Assembly: GCA_958370785.1 (NCBI GenBank)
Contig: CATXKN010000001.1
Coordinates: forward strand, 62,001 to 126,000
DNA from: an uncultured Collinsella sp.
GTDB taxonomy: Bacteria; Actinomycetota; Coriobacteriia; Coriobacteriales; Coriobacteriaceae
Direction of reading: 5' to 3'
Length of the DNA stretch: 64,000 nt
The position numbers and the translations under genes are program-made. Positions 33,618 through 41,777 of this stretch are shown piece after piece (position 1 is the stretch's first letter; every line of letters begins with the position of its first letter). Under the pieces are notes generated by a model. The model was not told the origin of the DNA. It saw only the letters and a list, made by a program, of their open reading frames with translations, and ran no database searches.

Positions 33618-34154
33618 CTACTTGGCGGCCTTACCCAGCTTGCGGCGGATGTGCTCGCCAACGTAGTGGATACCCTTGCCCTTGTAAGGCTCGGGAGGAC
33701 GATGGCCGCGGATCTCAGCGGCGATCTGACCGACCTGCTGCTTGTTGATACCCTTGACGTTCACGTGGGTGTTGTCGGGAACCTCGAAGGTGATGCCCTC
33801 GGGAGCCTCGACGATCACGGGGTGCGAGAAGCCCAGGGAGAACTCGAGGTTCTTGCCCTTCTGCTGCACGCGGTAACCGACGCCGGCGAGCTCAAGCTTC
33901 TTCTCGAAGCCCTCGGAAACGCCAACAACCATGTTGTGGATGAGGGCGCGGGTGAGGCCGTGGCGGGCACGGGTCTCACGCTCGTCGTCGGGACGGGAAA
34001 CGGTGAGGACGTTGTCCTCGACGTTGATAGCGAGCTTCTCAAAGACATCGAGCTCGAGCTGGCCCTTGGGGCCCTTGACGACAACGTTGTTGCCGTTGAC
34101 TGCCACTTCGACTCCGGCGGGAATCTGGACAGGCTTATTACCGATACGAGACAC
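33618..34154 (-). CDS. rplF: Ribosomal protein L6
   Basis: The 178-aa L6 (SRIGNKPVQIPAGVEVAVNG, PEPYKGKGIHYVGEHIRRK). The start is GTG with AAAGGAG six bases upstream. Canonical spc order after rpsH. Confidence 0.97.
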   Translation of the reverse strand: MSRIGNKPVQIPAGVEVAVNGNNVVVKGPKGQLELDVFEKLAINVEDNVLTVSRPDDERETRARHGLTRALIHNMVVGVSEGFEKKLELAGVGYRVQQKGKNLEFSLGFSHPVIVEAPEGITFEVPDNTHVNVKGINKQQVGQIAAEIRGHRPPEPYKGKGIHYVGEHIRRKLGKAAK

Positions 34155-34187
34155 GGTGATCTCCTTTCCTTCTACCTACCGAGCGAA

Positions 34188-34586
34188 TTACCAGACGTAA
34201 GCGATGATCTCGCCGCCGACGTTGTGCTTGCGAGCATCGCGGTCGGTCATGACGCCATGGCTGGTGGAAATAATGGCGGTACCAAGGCCACCGCGGACGC
34301 GGGGCATGTCGGCAACGCCGGTGTACTTACGCAGGCCCGGCTTGGAAATGCGGCGGATGCCGTTGATGACCTTAGCCTTCTTGGGCCCATACTTAAGCGT
34401 GATGTGCAGAGTCTTCTGGGGAACGGTGTCCTCGACATCGTAGCCCTCGATGTAGCCCTCCTCGTGCAGAACACGAGCGATCTCGACGAGCTTCTTGCTG
34501 CTCGGCATGGAGACCGTGGCCTTGTTCACAGAGTTAGCGTTACGGATGCGCGTAAGCATATCTGCGATCGGGTCTGTAAGGTTCAT
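34188..34586 (-). CDS. rpsH: Ribosomal protein S8
   Basis: The 132-aa S8 (NLTDPIADMLTRIRNANSVN, then GTAIISTSHGVMTDRDARKH). In other bacteria S8 represses the spc operon by binding mRNA at rplE. The 119-bp gap after rpsN holds no gene. Confidence 0.97.
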   Translation of the reverse strand: MNLTDPIADMLTRIRNANSVNKATVSMPSSKKLVEIARVLHEEGYIEGYDVEDTVPQKTLHITLKYGPKKAKVINGIRRISKPGLRKYTGVADMPRVRGGLGTAIISTSHGVMTDRDARKHNVGGEIIAYVW

Positions 34587-34705
34587 ACAGATTCTCCTTC
34601 GTTCTTGATGAACACGTGCTCTTGGTTCTTCGCCGCCCTTAACGGCAAAGCCTAACTAGCGCGTTTTCCCTGTTCCAAACGGATGCTTGAAACGCTGGTA
34701 GTGAC

Positions 34706-34891
34706 TTACCAGCTGGCCTTCTTAACGCCGGGAAGCTCGCCCTTGAGTGCAAGCTCACGGAAGCAGACACGGCACAGGCCGAACTTGCGGTACACAGAGT
34801 GCGGACGGCCGCAGCGCTGGCAGCGCGTGTACTCACGAGTAGAGAACTTCTGCTTGCGATTGCACTTGACGATCATCGATGTCTTAGCCAC
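34706..34891 (-). CDS. rpsN: Ribosomal protein S14, zinc (type Z) form
   Basis: A 61-aa S14 with the zinc pairs CQRC and CRVC. The start is GTG with GAGGAGG six bases upstream. The length and cysteines mark the zinc-dependent form. It lies 79 bp after rplE. Confidence 0.97.
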   Translation of the reverse strand: MAKTSMIVKCNRKQKFSTREYTRCQRCGRPHSVYRKFGLCRVCFRELALKGELPGVKKASW

Positions 34892-34970
34892 TTATATCCT
34901 CCTCACATAGAGTATTGTTCGCCCCAAGCGCCGCCCCCTTGTGGGAACGGCGCTTATAGGGCAGGTGAAC

Positions 34971-35528
34971 CTATTTCTTGAACGGGAAACCGAAGGCGTC
35001 CAGAAGGGCCCTGGCCTCCTCATCGGTGTTGGCGGTGGTCACGAAAGTGATGTCCATACCACGCTGGTGATCGACGGAGTCGAAGTCGATCTCGGGGAAG
35101 ATGAGCTGCTCGGTGACGCCCATGGAGAAGTTACCACGGCCGTCGAAGCTCTTGGCGGAGATGCCGCGGAAGTCGCGGATACGGGGGATCGCGACGGAGG
35201 TCAGACGATCGAAGAACTCCCACATACGGTCGCCACGCAGGGTAACCTTGCAGCCGATCGGCATACCAGCGCGCAGGCGGAAGGTAGCGATGGACTTGCG
35301 GGCACGGGTAATCATCGGCTGCTGGCCGGTGATGGCGCGCAGGTCGCGCACGGCACCGTCGATGGCCTTGGAATCGGTAGCGGCCTCGCCGACACCCATG
35401 TTCACGACGATCTTCTCAAACTTGGGGATCATCATGACGTTCTCGTACTGGAACTTGTCCTGAAGCTGCTGCTTGACCTCGTTGTTGTACTTGGTCTTCA
35501 GACGCGGCACATACTTCTCTTCTGCCAT
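34971..35528 (-). CDS. rplE: Ribosomal protein L5
   Basis: The 185-aa L5 binds 5S rRNA. It contains YENVMMIPKFEKIVVNMGVG and DFRGISAKSFDGRGNFSMGV. It is the first gene of the block in this window. rplX, which normally precedes it, is absent; the upstream DNA has a promoter, a repeat and then the molybdenum/selenium genes. Confidence 0.97.
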   Translation of the reverse strand: MAEEKYVPRLKTKYNNEVKQQLQDKFQYENVMMIPKFEKIVVNMGVGEAATDSKAIDGAVRDLRAITGQQPMITRARKSIATFRLRAGMPIGCKVTLRGDRMWEFFDRLTSVAIPRIRDFRGISAKSFDGRGNFSMGVTEQLIFPEIDFDSVDHQRGMDITFVTTANTDEEARALLDAFGFPFKK

Positions 35529-35665
35529 TGTTCACTCCTTCTTGGGGTTTTAAGCACGGGGCGTGGCCACGATGGGTTGTCCTCGTGCCTCCTGGCTGCA
35601 TCCGCGCCGCTCATGGCATTTCGCGGTTTGGAATCGACGCAGCAGGAGCCGACAAAACAATCGGT

Positions 35666-35694
35666 ACTATACGCGCATCGGGGGCGTATTTCCA
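35666..35694 (-). promoter_or_regulatory. Candidate promoter of the rplE-led ribosomal operon
   Basis: Minus-strand TGGAAA and TATAGT are separated by 17 bp, giving a leader of about 130 nt before rplE. Its presence supports a functional transcription start at the truncated front of the spc block. The 311-bp gap 35529-35839 otherwise holds one repeat and no gene. Confidence 0.5.
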
Positions 35695-35755
35695 GAAAAA
35701 CCTCGTCTGCCTGCACAACTCCACAACTCCCCCGCACAAATGGGTCCCAAAAAGC

Positions 35756-35822
35756 AGTTGCGGTGAAATAGGGACTGTTTGGCGGCCTAACAGGCTTAAA
35801 CAATCCGTATTTCACCGCAACT
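35756..35822. repeat. Dispersed palindromic element, AGTTGCGGTGAAATAG family, copy 3
   Basis: Arms 35756-35780 and 35798-35822 pair except for a few positions (AGTTGCGGTGAAATAGGGAC against GT...TATTTCACCGCAACT). It lies exactly between the ribosomal block and xdhC. Confidence 0.7.
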
Positions 35823-35839
35823 TATTGGTGGGGATGCGA

Positions 35840-36883
35840 CTAGCGCTTGCGGGGGACGAGTTTGGTGCGGCGCAGGTGGATCATCTCGGCGGCGATGGAG
35901 ATGGCGATCTCCTCGGGGTCCTCGGCCTGAATGGCAAAGCCGATCGGCAGGTGCAGCTCGTCGATCTGCTCCTGCGTAAAGCCCTCCTGCTCCAGGCGGG
36001 CGCGCACAAAGGCCGTCTTGCGACGCGATCCCAGGCAGCCTAGGTAGGCAGGCTTGGCGCGCATGGCCTGAATCACCACGTCGATATCGGACTTGTGACC
36101 CGCCGTGGCCACGACCACCAGGTCGCGCGGACCGATGGGGCACTGCTTGCTCAGGTTCTTGTAGTCGACCAGGCGACGGTCGTAGACACCGGGCACCCAA
36201 TCGGGGGTCAGCGTGCCGGGGCGGTCATCGCACGCCACAACGGCAAAGCCCGCCGCCGTGAGCACCCGCGCCGTCGCGGCGCCCACGTGGCCGCAGCCAA
36301 AGATATAGGTCAGGCCCTCGGGGCAGAGCGTCTCGATGTGCGCCGCGGGAATCTCGGAGGCTGCGTTGGTGTAGGTGACCTTACTCCCCTCCTCCACCAG
36401 CGAAAGCCCGGGGCAGCCCGCAATGGTGCGGCGCGATTCCTCGCCATGGTACTCGGCCACATCGCCCTCGAGCACGCTCGCGATAAACGGTTCAAAGTCG
36501 ATGACGAAGTCGCCGATGCGCCGATAGGCCAAGACGTCGGCTATTTCCTGGAACAACGACGCCTGAGTCGCATCCAGATGCAGGTAGCACAGGCAGATGG
36601 CTCCGCCGCAGATCATGCCGGTATCGGAGTTCTCGCCGCCCATGGTGTAGCGGACCAGACGCGACTGTCCCGCGCTCAGGAGCTCGCGCGCCTCATCCAG
36701 CGCAAAGAGCTCGATCTTGCCGCCGCCGATGGTACCCGCTTGGCTGCCATCGGCAAAGACGGCCATCCAGGCGCCCACGCCGCGCGGCGATGACCCCGCC
36801 GTACCGGCCACGACCACGAGCTCGCATGTCTCGCCAGCACGCAGGGCGGCAAGCGCCGCATTCACAACATCGAGCTTTTCCAT
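35840..36883 (-). CDS. xdhC: XdhC family molybdenum hydroxylase maturation protein
   Basis: The 347-aa protein has an N-terminal XdhC/CoxI domain (VVVAGTAGSSPRGVGAWMAV, DGSQAGTIGGGKIE) and a C-terminal Rossmann domain (YIFGCGHVGAATARVLTAAG). XdhC proteins bind molybdenum cofactor and help its sulfuration or insertion into xanthine dehydrogenase-type enzymes. The following gene is yqeB, 9 bp upstream on the same strand, so this is the selenium-dependent molybdenum hydroxylase version. The likely client is XdhD at 52-55 kb. Confidence 0.92.
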   Translation of the reverse strand: MEKLDVVNAALAALRAGETCELVVVAGTAGSSPRGVGAWMAVFADGSQAGTIGGGKIELFALDEARELLSAGQSRLVRYTMGGENSDTGMICGGAICLCYLHLDATQASLFQEIADVLAYRRIGDFVIDFEPFIASVLEGDVAEYHGEESRRTIAGCPGLSLVEEGSKVTYTNAASEIPAAHIETLCPEGLTYIFGCGHVGAATARVLTAAGFAVVACDDRPGTLTPDWVPGVYDRRLVDYKNLSKQCPIGPRDLVVVATAGHKSDIDVVIQAMRAKPAYLGCLGSRRKTAFVRARLEQEGFTQEQIDELHLPIGFAIQAEDPEEIAISIAAEMIHLRRTKLVPRKR

Positions 36884-36892
36884 TGCCGCCTT

Positions 36893-37687
36893 CTATCCTC
36901 TAAAGACATCGGTGAGCATAGCGAGTGCCTCGAGCACGCCGCCACCGACCGACGTCGCCTTGTCCGAAATGTAGTTGATATAGCTGGCATCGCCGCGCGG
37001 ATCGACATCGGCGCATTTAAAGCCCTCGATCACCTGAACGCCATCGGCCAAAAGACCGCGCAAGCAGCCGTCAATCTGCGTGACCATGGGAGTATCACCC
37101 GCATACCCGATCACGTCGCCGGCACTCACGATGTCGCCGATTGCGCGGTCGGACCGAAACACGCCGGCGGCGGGGCTGTGGATAACGCGCTCTTTGCCAT
37201 AGCCGGCGATGATGCCCGGCACGCCCGTATTGGGTTGGGGCGAGCCCTGGGTGATGACGCGGCCGAGGAAATGACCGCGCATGGTCTCGACCACGGCGTC
37301 GCAATCGACCGGCGCGGTAAAGCCCGGCCCCACGGCGATGACGACAGGCGCCATATCGCGCGTGGTGCCCAAGTTGCGCTTAGCCAGAATCGCGTCGACC
37401 ACGGCAGCTGGTTTCAGTTCATCGAGCATCTTGGCCTGGGGGTCTACCACGACGGCGACGTCTCCGGCCTCGGTAATTGCAAGCGCCTCTGCCGGCGTCC
37501 GCGCCAAGCGAGCGCGAATGCCCTCGACCTGGACCTCGCCCAGGCGAATGGCCTCGCAAAAACTGATTGTGCGACGGATGCACGTGGGGACCGCGATATC
37601 GGCCATGACAACCGACACGCCGGCGCGCACCAAGCGAGCGGCGACGCCCGTGGCGATATCGCCGGCGCCGCGAACATAAACGAGCAT
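36893..37687 (-). CDS. yqeB: Selenium-dependent molybdenum hydroxylase system protein YqeB
   Basis: The 264-aa protein begins with a Rossmann-type motif (VYVRGAGDIATGVAARLVRAG). It contains a central PGIIAGYGKERVIHSPAAGV segment characteristic of the EF2563/YqeB family. These occur in genomes with selenium-dependent Mo hydroxylases and are thought to act in forming the labile selenium cofactor; the exact reaction is not established. It is co-directional with xdhC (9-bp gap) and divergent from yqeC. Confidence 0.9.
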   Translation of the reverse strand: MLVYVRGAGDIATGVAARLVRAGVSVVMADIAVPTCIRRTISFCEAIRLGEVQVEGIRARLARTPAEALAITEAGDVAVVVDPQAKMLDELKPAAVVDAILAKRNLGTTRDMAPVVIAVGPGFTAPVDCDAVVETMRGHFLGRVITQGSPQPNTGVPGIIAGYGKERVIHSPAAGVFRSDRAIGDIVSAGDVIGYAGDTPMVTQIDGCLRGLLADGVQVIEGFKCADVDPRGDASYINYISDKATSVGGGVLEALAMLTDVFRG

Positions 37688-37789
37688 TCCCGGGGCACCT
37701 CCCTGTGCTACGGTTTGAGCAGAGCAAAAGCGGTTCGACCGCTACTCTGATGATTATTTATTATCACAGTATTATACGGCGGTGAACAG

Positions 37790-38524
37790 ATGGAAACGAC
37801 GAGTGGAAACCTTGCCTCCGCGCTCAAGATCGAGCCGGGCATTACCGCGACTATCGGCAGCGGTGGCAAGTCGACCCTGCTAAAGACGCTGGGTCTTGAG
37901 CTCATGCGCGCTGGCGGCCGCGTGCTCCTCTGCACCACCACGCACATGTTTCCCGTCGCCGGTGTGCCATGGGACGGGTCGAGCCGTCGCCTGGACGCCG
38001 TGCCTTGGAAGCCGGGGGCACTGCATGTTCCCGGCTGCACCTGCGAGGCATGCGCTGGCATGAGCCGCGGAAGTATCTGCCAGGCGGGTGTTTTGGACCC
38101 GGAGACAGGCAAGCTCTCCGCCCCCGCCGAGCCGCTCAACGAGCTGGCGCAGCGCTTTGACTATGTGTTGGCCGAGGCAGATGGCAGCAAGCGACTCCCG
38201 CTCAAGGCGCATGCCGCCTGGGAGCCGGTAATTCCCGCCGCCACGGCAAACGTTGTCTGGGTCGTCGGCGCCTCGGGGCTGGGCAAGCCCGTCGCCGAGG
38301 TTGTCCACCGCCCCGAGCTCTTCTGCGAGCGCTGCGGCTGCGAGCCCACCGACGCTGCCACCCCAGAGCACGTCGCCATGGTGCTCAATGCCGAGCTGCG
38401 GATGCTGAACCTCAACAATGCCCGCATCATGCTCAACCAAGTCGACACGCTTGCCGACCCGGCCGTGGCAGGCCGCTTTGAGACTGCCCTCGGCCGCCCC
38501 GTCGTCGCCACCAGCCTCAAATAG
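37790..38524 (+). CDS. yqeC: Putative selenium-dependent hydroxylase accessory protein YqeC
   Basis: The 244-aa P-loop protein has GSGGKSTLL near residues 23-31 and VLAEADGSKRLPLKAHA, typical of YqeC. It also has four Cys in CTCEACAGMSRGSIC, possibly metal binding. It is a marker of the selenium-dependent molybdenum hydroxylase system. It is transcribed away from yqeB, with a 102-bp shared promoter region rich in A/T. A repeat follows its stop. Confidence 0.9.
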   Translation: METTSGNLASALKIEPGITATIGSGGKSTLLKTLGLELMRAGGRVLLCTTTHMFPVAGVPWDGSSRRLDAVPWKPGALHVPGCTCEACAGMSRGSICQAGVLDPETGKLSAPAEPLNELAQRFDYVLAEADGSKRLPLKAHAAWEPVIPAATANVVWVVGASGLGKPVAEVVHRPELFCERCGCEPTDAATPEHVAMVLNAELRMLNLNNARIMLNQVDTLADPAVAGRFETALGRPVVATSLK

Positions 38525-38548
38525 CCGGCGCTGCCCCAGCAGACCTAT

Positions 38549-38616
38549 AAGTTGCGGTGAAATAGTTCCTGAAACGGCCTATTTGGCGGCTAAACAGGAA
38601 CTATTCCACCGCAACT
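38549..38616. repeat. Dispersed palindromic element, AGTTGCGGTGAAATAG family, copy 4
   Basis: Arms 38549-38571 and 38595-38616 are inverted copies with one mismatch (AAGTTGCGGTGAAATAGTTC). It lies between the convergent yqeC and hydantoinase genes, where a shared terminator would be expected. Its inner arm matches copy 2 (GTTCCT), whereas copies 1 and 3 share GGGACTG. Confidence 0.7.
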
Positions 38617-38643
38617 GCGGAGGGGAATCCGGTGATCTTCCTG

Positions 38644-40011
38644 CTAGCGAGGCACGTAGCGGCCGGGCTGGGCTCCGGTGGGCTCGCCGTCGCGCGCGGC
38701 CAGCACGCCGTTCACAAACACAGCCTTGGCGCGGCCATGTGCCTCAAAGCCCTCGAGCGGCGTGTAGTCCACGGCCTGATGCTGCGTCGCCGCGCTAATG
38801 GTCCAGCGCGCCTGGGGATCCCACACGCACACGTCGGCATCGGCGCCCTCGGCAAGACAGCCCTTGCGCGGATACATGCCAAACACGCGCGCCGGGTTCT
38901 CGCTCATCAAGCGACAGAGGTCCTCGGGGCCCAGCTGCCCCTCAAAGCTCGTGGCAATCGCGACGGGACGATGCTCCACGCCGGGCCCGCCGTTGGGAAT
39001 CGCGCGGAAGTCGTCGCGCCCGCGGTCCTTTTGCCCGTGCAGATTAAAGCTGCAGTGGTCGGTGGCGATGGTATCGATCTCGCCGGCCACAAGTGCCTCG
39101 CGCAGAGCCGCACGGTCGCCGGCATGGCGCAGCGGCGGGCTCATCACATACTTGGCACCCGCAAAGCCGTCCTCGCCCTGCTCCAAGTAGCAAGTATCGT
39201 CGAGCATCAGATACTGAGGGCAGGTCTCGACATAGATATTCTTCTGCCCGCGCGCTTTGGCAGCGCGAATGGCCTCGAGCCCCAGCTTGGTCGAAAGGTG
39301 CACCACGTTGACCGGAGCGTCCCCGGCCAAGTGCGCCAGGTACAGCAGGCGGCTCACGGCCTCGGCCTCACACACATCCGGACGGCTGAGCGCATGACCC
39401 TCGGGCCCATGGACCCCCTGCTCAAACACGCGCTTCTGCAGCTCATTCACCAGCGTACCGTTCTCGCAATGCACGCACAGGATACCGCCAATACGCTTGA
39501 GCTCCTCGAGCACCTCGAGCGTCTCGGCATCGTCCAAGCGCAGGTGGTCATAGGCAAAGTAGGTCTTAAACGACGACACGCCCGCCTCGCGCATGGCAGA
39601 GAGGTCGGCGCGGTTGCGCTCGTTCCACTCGGCGAGTGCCATATGAAAGGCGTAGTTGGCCGTGCAGGTTCCGTCGGCGCGGCGATGCCACTCGGCAAGG
39701 GCATCGGGCATAGTCACGCCGCGATCGGCCGTCGCGTAGTCCACGATGGTCGTCGTGCCGCCGCAGGCAGCCGCGCGCGTGCCGGTCTCAAAGCTATCGG
39801 CTGTCCAATCCATGCCGGTCCAGCACTGCATGTGCGTGTGGCCGTCGATAAAGCCGGGAAACACCCAGCAGCCCGCGGCATCCTCGACGGTATCGCCCTC
39901 GGCCGGCTCAATCGCCGCGGCGATCCGCACGATTTTATCGCCCTCCATAGCAAGATCGGCGCGGCGAAGTCCCTGTGGCGTCACGAGCGCGCCGTTTTTG
40001 ATGATGATCAT
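38644..40011 (-). CDS. hydA: Dihydropyrimidinase/hydantoinase family amidohydrolase (YgeZ/HyuA type)
   Basis: The 455-aa cyclic amidase has metal ligands in GFIDGHTHMQCWTG, the carboxylated lysine in SSFKTYFAYDH, and VHCEN, VHLST and ATDHCSFN. It opens hydantoin or dihydropyrimidine rings. It corresponds in family and context to ygeZ (hyuA) of the E. coli yge-ygf cluster, so a ring-opened purine derivative is the likely substrate (inference). AAGGAG precedes the ATG and shares bases with the mocA stop, implying coupling. Confidence 0.9.
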   Translation of the reverse strand: MIIIKNGALVTPQGLRRADLAMEGDKIVRIAAAIEPAEGDTVEDAAGCWVFPGFIDGHTHMQCWTGMDWTADSFETGTRAAACGGTTTIVDYATADRGVTMPDALAEWHRRADGTCTANYAFHMALAEWNERNRADLSAMREAGVSSFKTYFAYDHLRLDDAETLEVLEELKRIGGILCVHCENGTLVNELQKRVFEQGVHGPEGHALSRPDVCEAEAVSRLLYLAHLAGDAPVNVVHLSTKLGLEAIRAAKARGQKNIYVETCPQYLMLDDTCYLEQGEDGFAGAKYVMSPPLRHAGDRAALREALVAGEIDTIATDHCSFNLHGQKDRGRDDFRAIPNGGPGVEHRPVAIATSFEGQLGPEDLCRLMSENPARVFGMYPRKGCLAEGADADVCVWDPQARWTISAATQHQAVDYTPLEGFEAHGRAKAVFVNGVLAARDGEPTGAQPGRYVPR

Positions 40012-40019
40012 GTTGCTCC

Positions 40020-40634
40020 TTATTGATTCATACAGTTGGCCACGCGATCAAAATACGAGCAGGCAGCGATATGCTCCGTTATGCGTCGCTGCCCCTTGGC
40101 GGTATCGACGTCCCACAGCTCGTAGGCACGCGCCTCGACCAGCACCACGTCGATACGGCCCTTGAGGATCGAACCGCCGCCGTCCTTGCCCTCGAGACAC
40201 ATAAGTGCATCGAACAGTTCCGCCGGAAAGAGCACCGGGCTCGAAGGCTCACCGTTGCACGCAAGACGCACCGGATGCTTGCGGCCACGCTCGTCAAACG
40301 CGCGGACCATGGCCTCAAAAGAATCCGCGCTCACAAGCGGCTGGTCGCCCGGCAAAAAGAGGCAACCTTTCCAGTTGCGTTCGACTCCCCATGAAAGGCC
40401 CGCACGGACGCTTTCGCTGCGCAGCTCGCCATCGTGCAGCACGCACGGGCAATGCTTATCCTCGCAAATCTGATCGACCTCGGGCCAACGCGTCGAAACC
40501 ACGACGTCAAAGCCCTGGGGAACCGAATCGATGGTCCGGGCAATCAGCGGCTCGCCATAGATATCGGCAAGCATCTTGTTAGAGCCAAACCGCTTGCCCT
40601 CGCCCGAAGCCATAATGACGCAACCGAGTTTCAT
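40020..40634 (-). CDS. mocA: Molybdenum cofactor nucleotidyltransferase, MocA/YgfJ type
   Basis: The 204-aa nucleotidyltransferase has CVIMASGEGKRFGSNKMLAD (GxGxRxG..K) at residues 5-23 and FLPGDQPLVS later, the pattern of MocA-like enzymes that add CMP to molybdopterin. It would finish the cytosine-dinucleotide cofactor for XdhD. GGGAGG precedes the ATG at 40634; longer upstream reading is not supported. It is followed 8 bp later by hydA. Confidence 0.87.
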   Translation of the reverse strand: MKLGCVIMASGEGKRFGSNKMLADIYGEPLIARTIDSVPQGFDVVVSTRWPEVDQICEDKHCPCVLHDGELRSESVRAGLSWGVERNWKGCLFLPGDQPLVSADSFEAMVRAFDERGRKHPVRLACNGEPSSPVLFPAELFDALMCLEGKDGGGSILKGRIDVVLVEARAYELWDVDTAKGQRRITEHIAACSYFDRVANCMNQ

Positions 40635-40763
40635 CTCCGCAAACCTCCCCTGGCTGCCTTGGACACCATAGTTGCTATACCCACCATACCAAGCTCGCAC
40701 TCCGTCGGAACAGGCACGCGCTCGTTTTTCGAGCGAGCACCCCTCGGCTCTCTGTAGCGCAAA

Positions 40764-40797
40764 GGAGGGCACCCCGCGACGCAGGGCACCCTCCTCA
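40764..40797 (-). terminator. Probable terminator after arcC
   Basis: On the minus strand GGAGGG...CCCTCC with an inner CCC/GGG pairing is followed by TTTGCG. It separates the ygeX-ygeY-ygeW-arcC run from mocA-hydA. Confidence 0.6.
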
Positions 40798-40812
40798 ATG
40801 GTGCAGATATGC

Positions 40813-41763
40813 CTACTCAGCGTCGCCGGTAAACGTGGTACCGGTCTTGCCGGCAAGGCCATCGCGAGCCTTCTCGAGCAGCGTGATGAGCGCCGTGCGG
40901 CCCGGCTTGCTCTCGGCAAACGTCGAGGCGGCCTGGACCTTGGGCAGCATGGAGCCGCGACCGAACTCGTTGGCCTCGGACAGACGCTTAACGTCGGCAG
41001 CGGTCAGCGTGTCGAGCCACTGCTCGTGGTCGGTGCCAAAGCCAATGGCAACCTTCTCCACAGCCGTCAGGATGATCAGGGCATCGGCGTCGAGCTGCTC
41101 GGCAAGCTTCTCGGCCGCAAAGTCCTTATCGATGACGGCGGCAGCGCCCTTAAGGTGGTTGCCCTGGGACTTGGTGACGGGAATGCCGCCACCGCCGCAG
41201 GAGATCACCACATGGTTGGACTCGACGAGCGACTTAATGGTGTCGAGCTCGACGATGTTCACGGGCTTGGGCGAGGCAACCACGCGACGGAAGCCCTGCT
41301 TCTCGTCGTGGATGAACTGATAGCCGCGATCGGCCTCCAGCTCCTTGGCCTCGGCCTCGCTCATCCACGGACCGATCGGCTTGACCGGGTCGGCAAAGGC
41401 CGGGTCGTCTGCCGCAACCTCGACCTGGGTGAGCACGGTGGCGACACCCTTGTCGATATTGCGGTCGAGCATTTCCTCGCGCAGGGCGTTTTGCAGGTCA
41501 TAGCCAATGTAGCCTTGGCTCATGGCGCCGCAAACGGACAACGGGCAGGGAACGTACTTCTGAGGATTAGAACGCGTGAGCTCGGCCATCGCGTTGGCGA
41601 TCATGCCCACCTGGGGTCCGTTGCCATGCACGACGACGACCTCGTTGCCTTCCTCGATCAGGTCGACAATGGCCTTGGAAGTCGTCTTGACGGCCTCCAT
41701 CTGCTCGGGAAGGTTGGCGCCGAGGGCGTTTCCGCCCAGGGCGACAACGATACGCTTAGCCAT
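40813..41763 (-). CDS. arcC: Carbamate kinase
   Basis: The 316-aa amino-acid-kinase-fold protein has VVALGGNALG, VHGNGPQVG and SCGGGGIPV, and a lysine-rich C-terminal active-site region. It makes ATP from carbamoyl phosphate and ADP. It lies 14 bp after ygeW, which would supply carbamoyl phosphate, so the pair probably recovers ATP during ureide breakdown. It corresponds to yqeA in E. coli. Confidence 0.96.
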   Translation of the reverse strand: MAKRIVVALGGNALGANLPEQMEAVKTTSKAIVDLIEEGNEVVVVHGNGPQVGMIANAMAELTRSNPQKYVPCPLSVCGAMSQGYIGYDLQNALREEMLDRNIDKGVATVLTQVEVAADDPAFADPVKPIGPWMSEAEAKELEADRGYQFIHDEKQGFRRVVASPKPVNIVELDTIKSLVESNHVVISCGGGGIPVTKSQGNHLKGAAAVIDKDFAAEKLAEQLDADALIILTAVEKVAIGFGTDHEQWLDTLTAADVKRLSEANEFGRGSMLPKVQAASTFAESKPGRTALITLLEKARDGLAGKTGTTFTGDAE

Positions 41764-41777
41764 TTCTCAGCCCAGCT

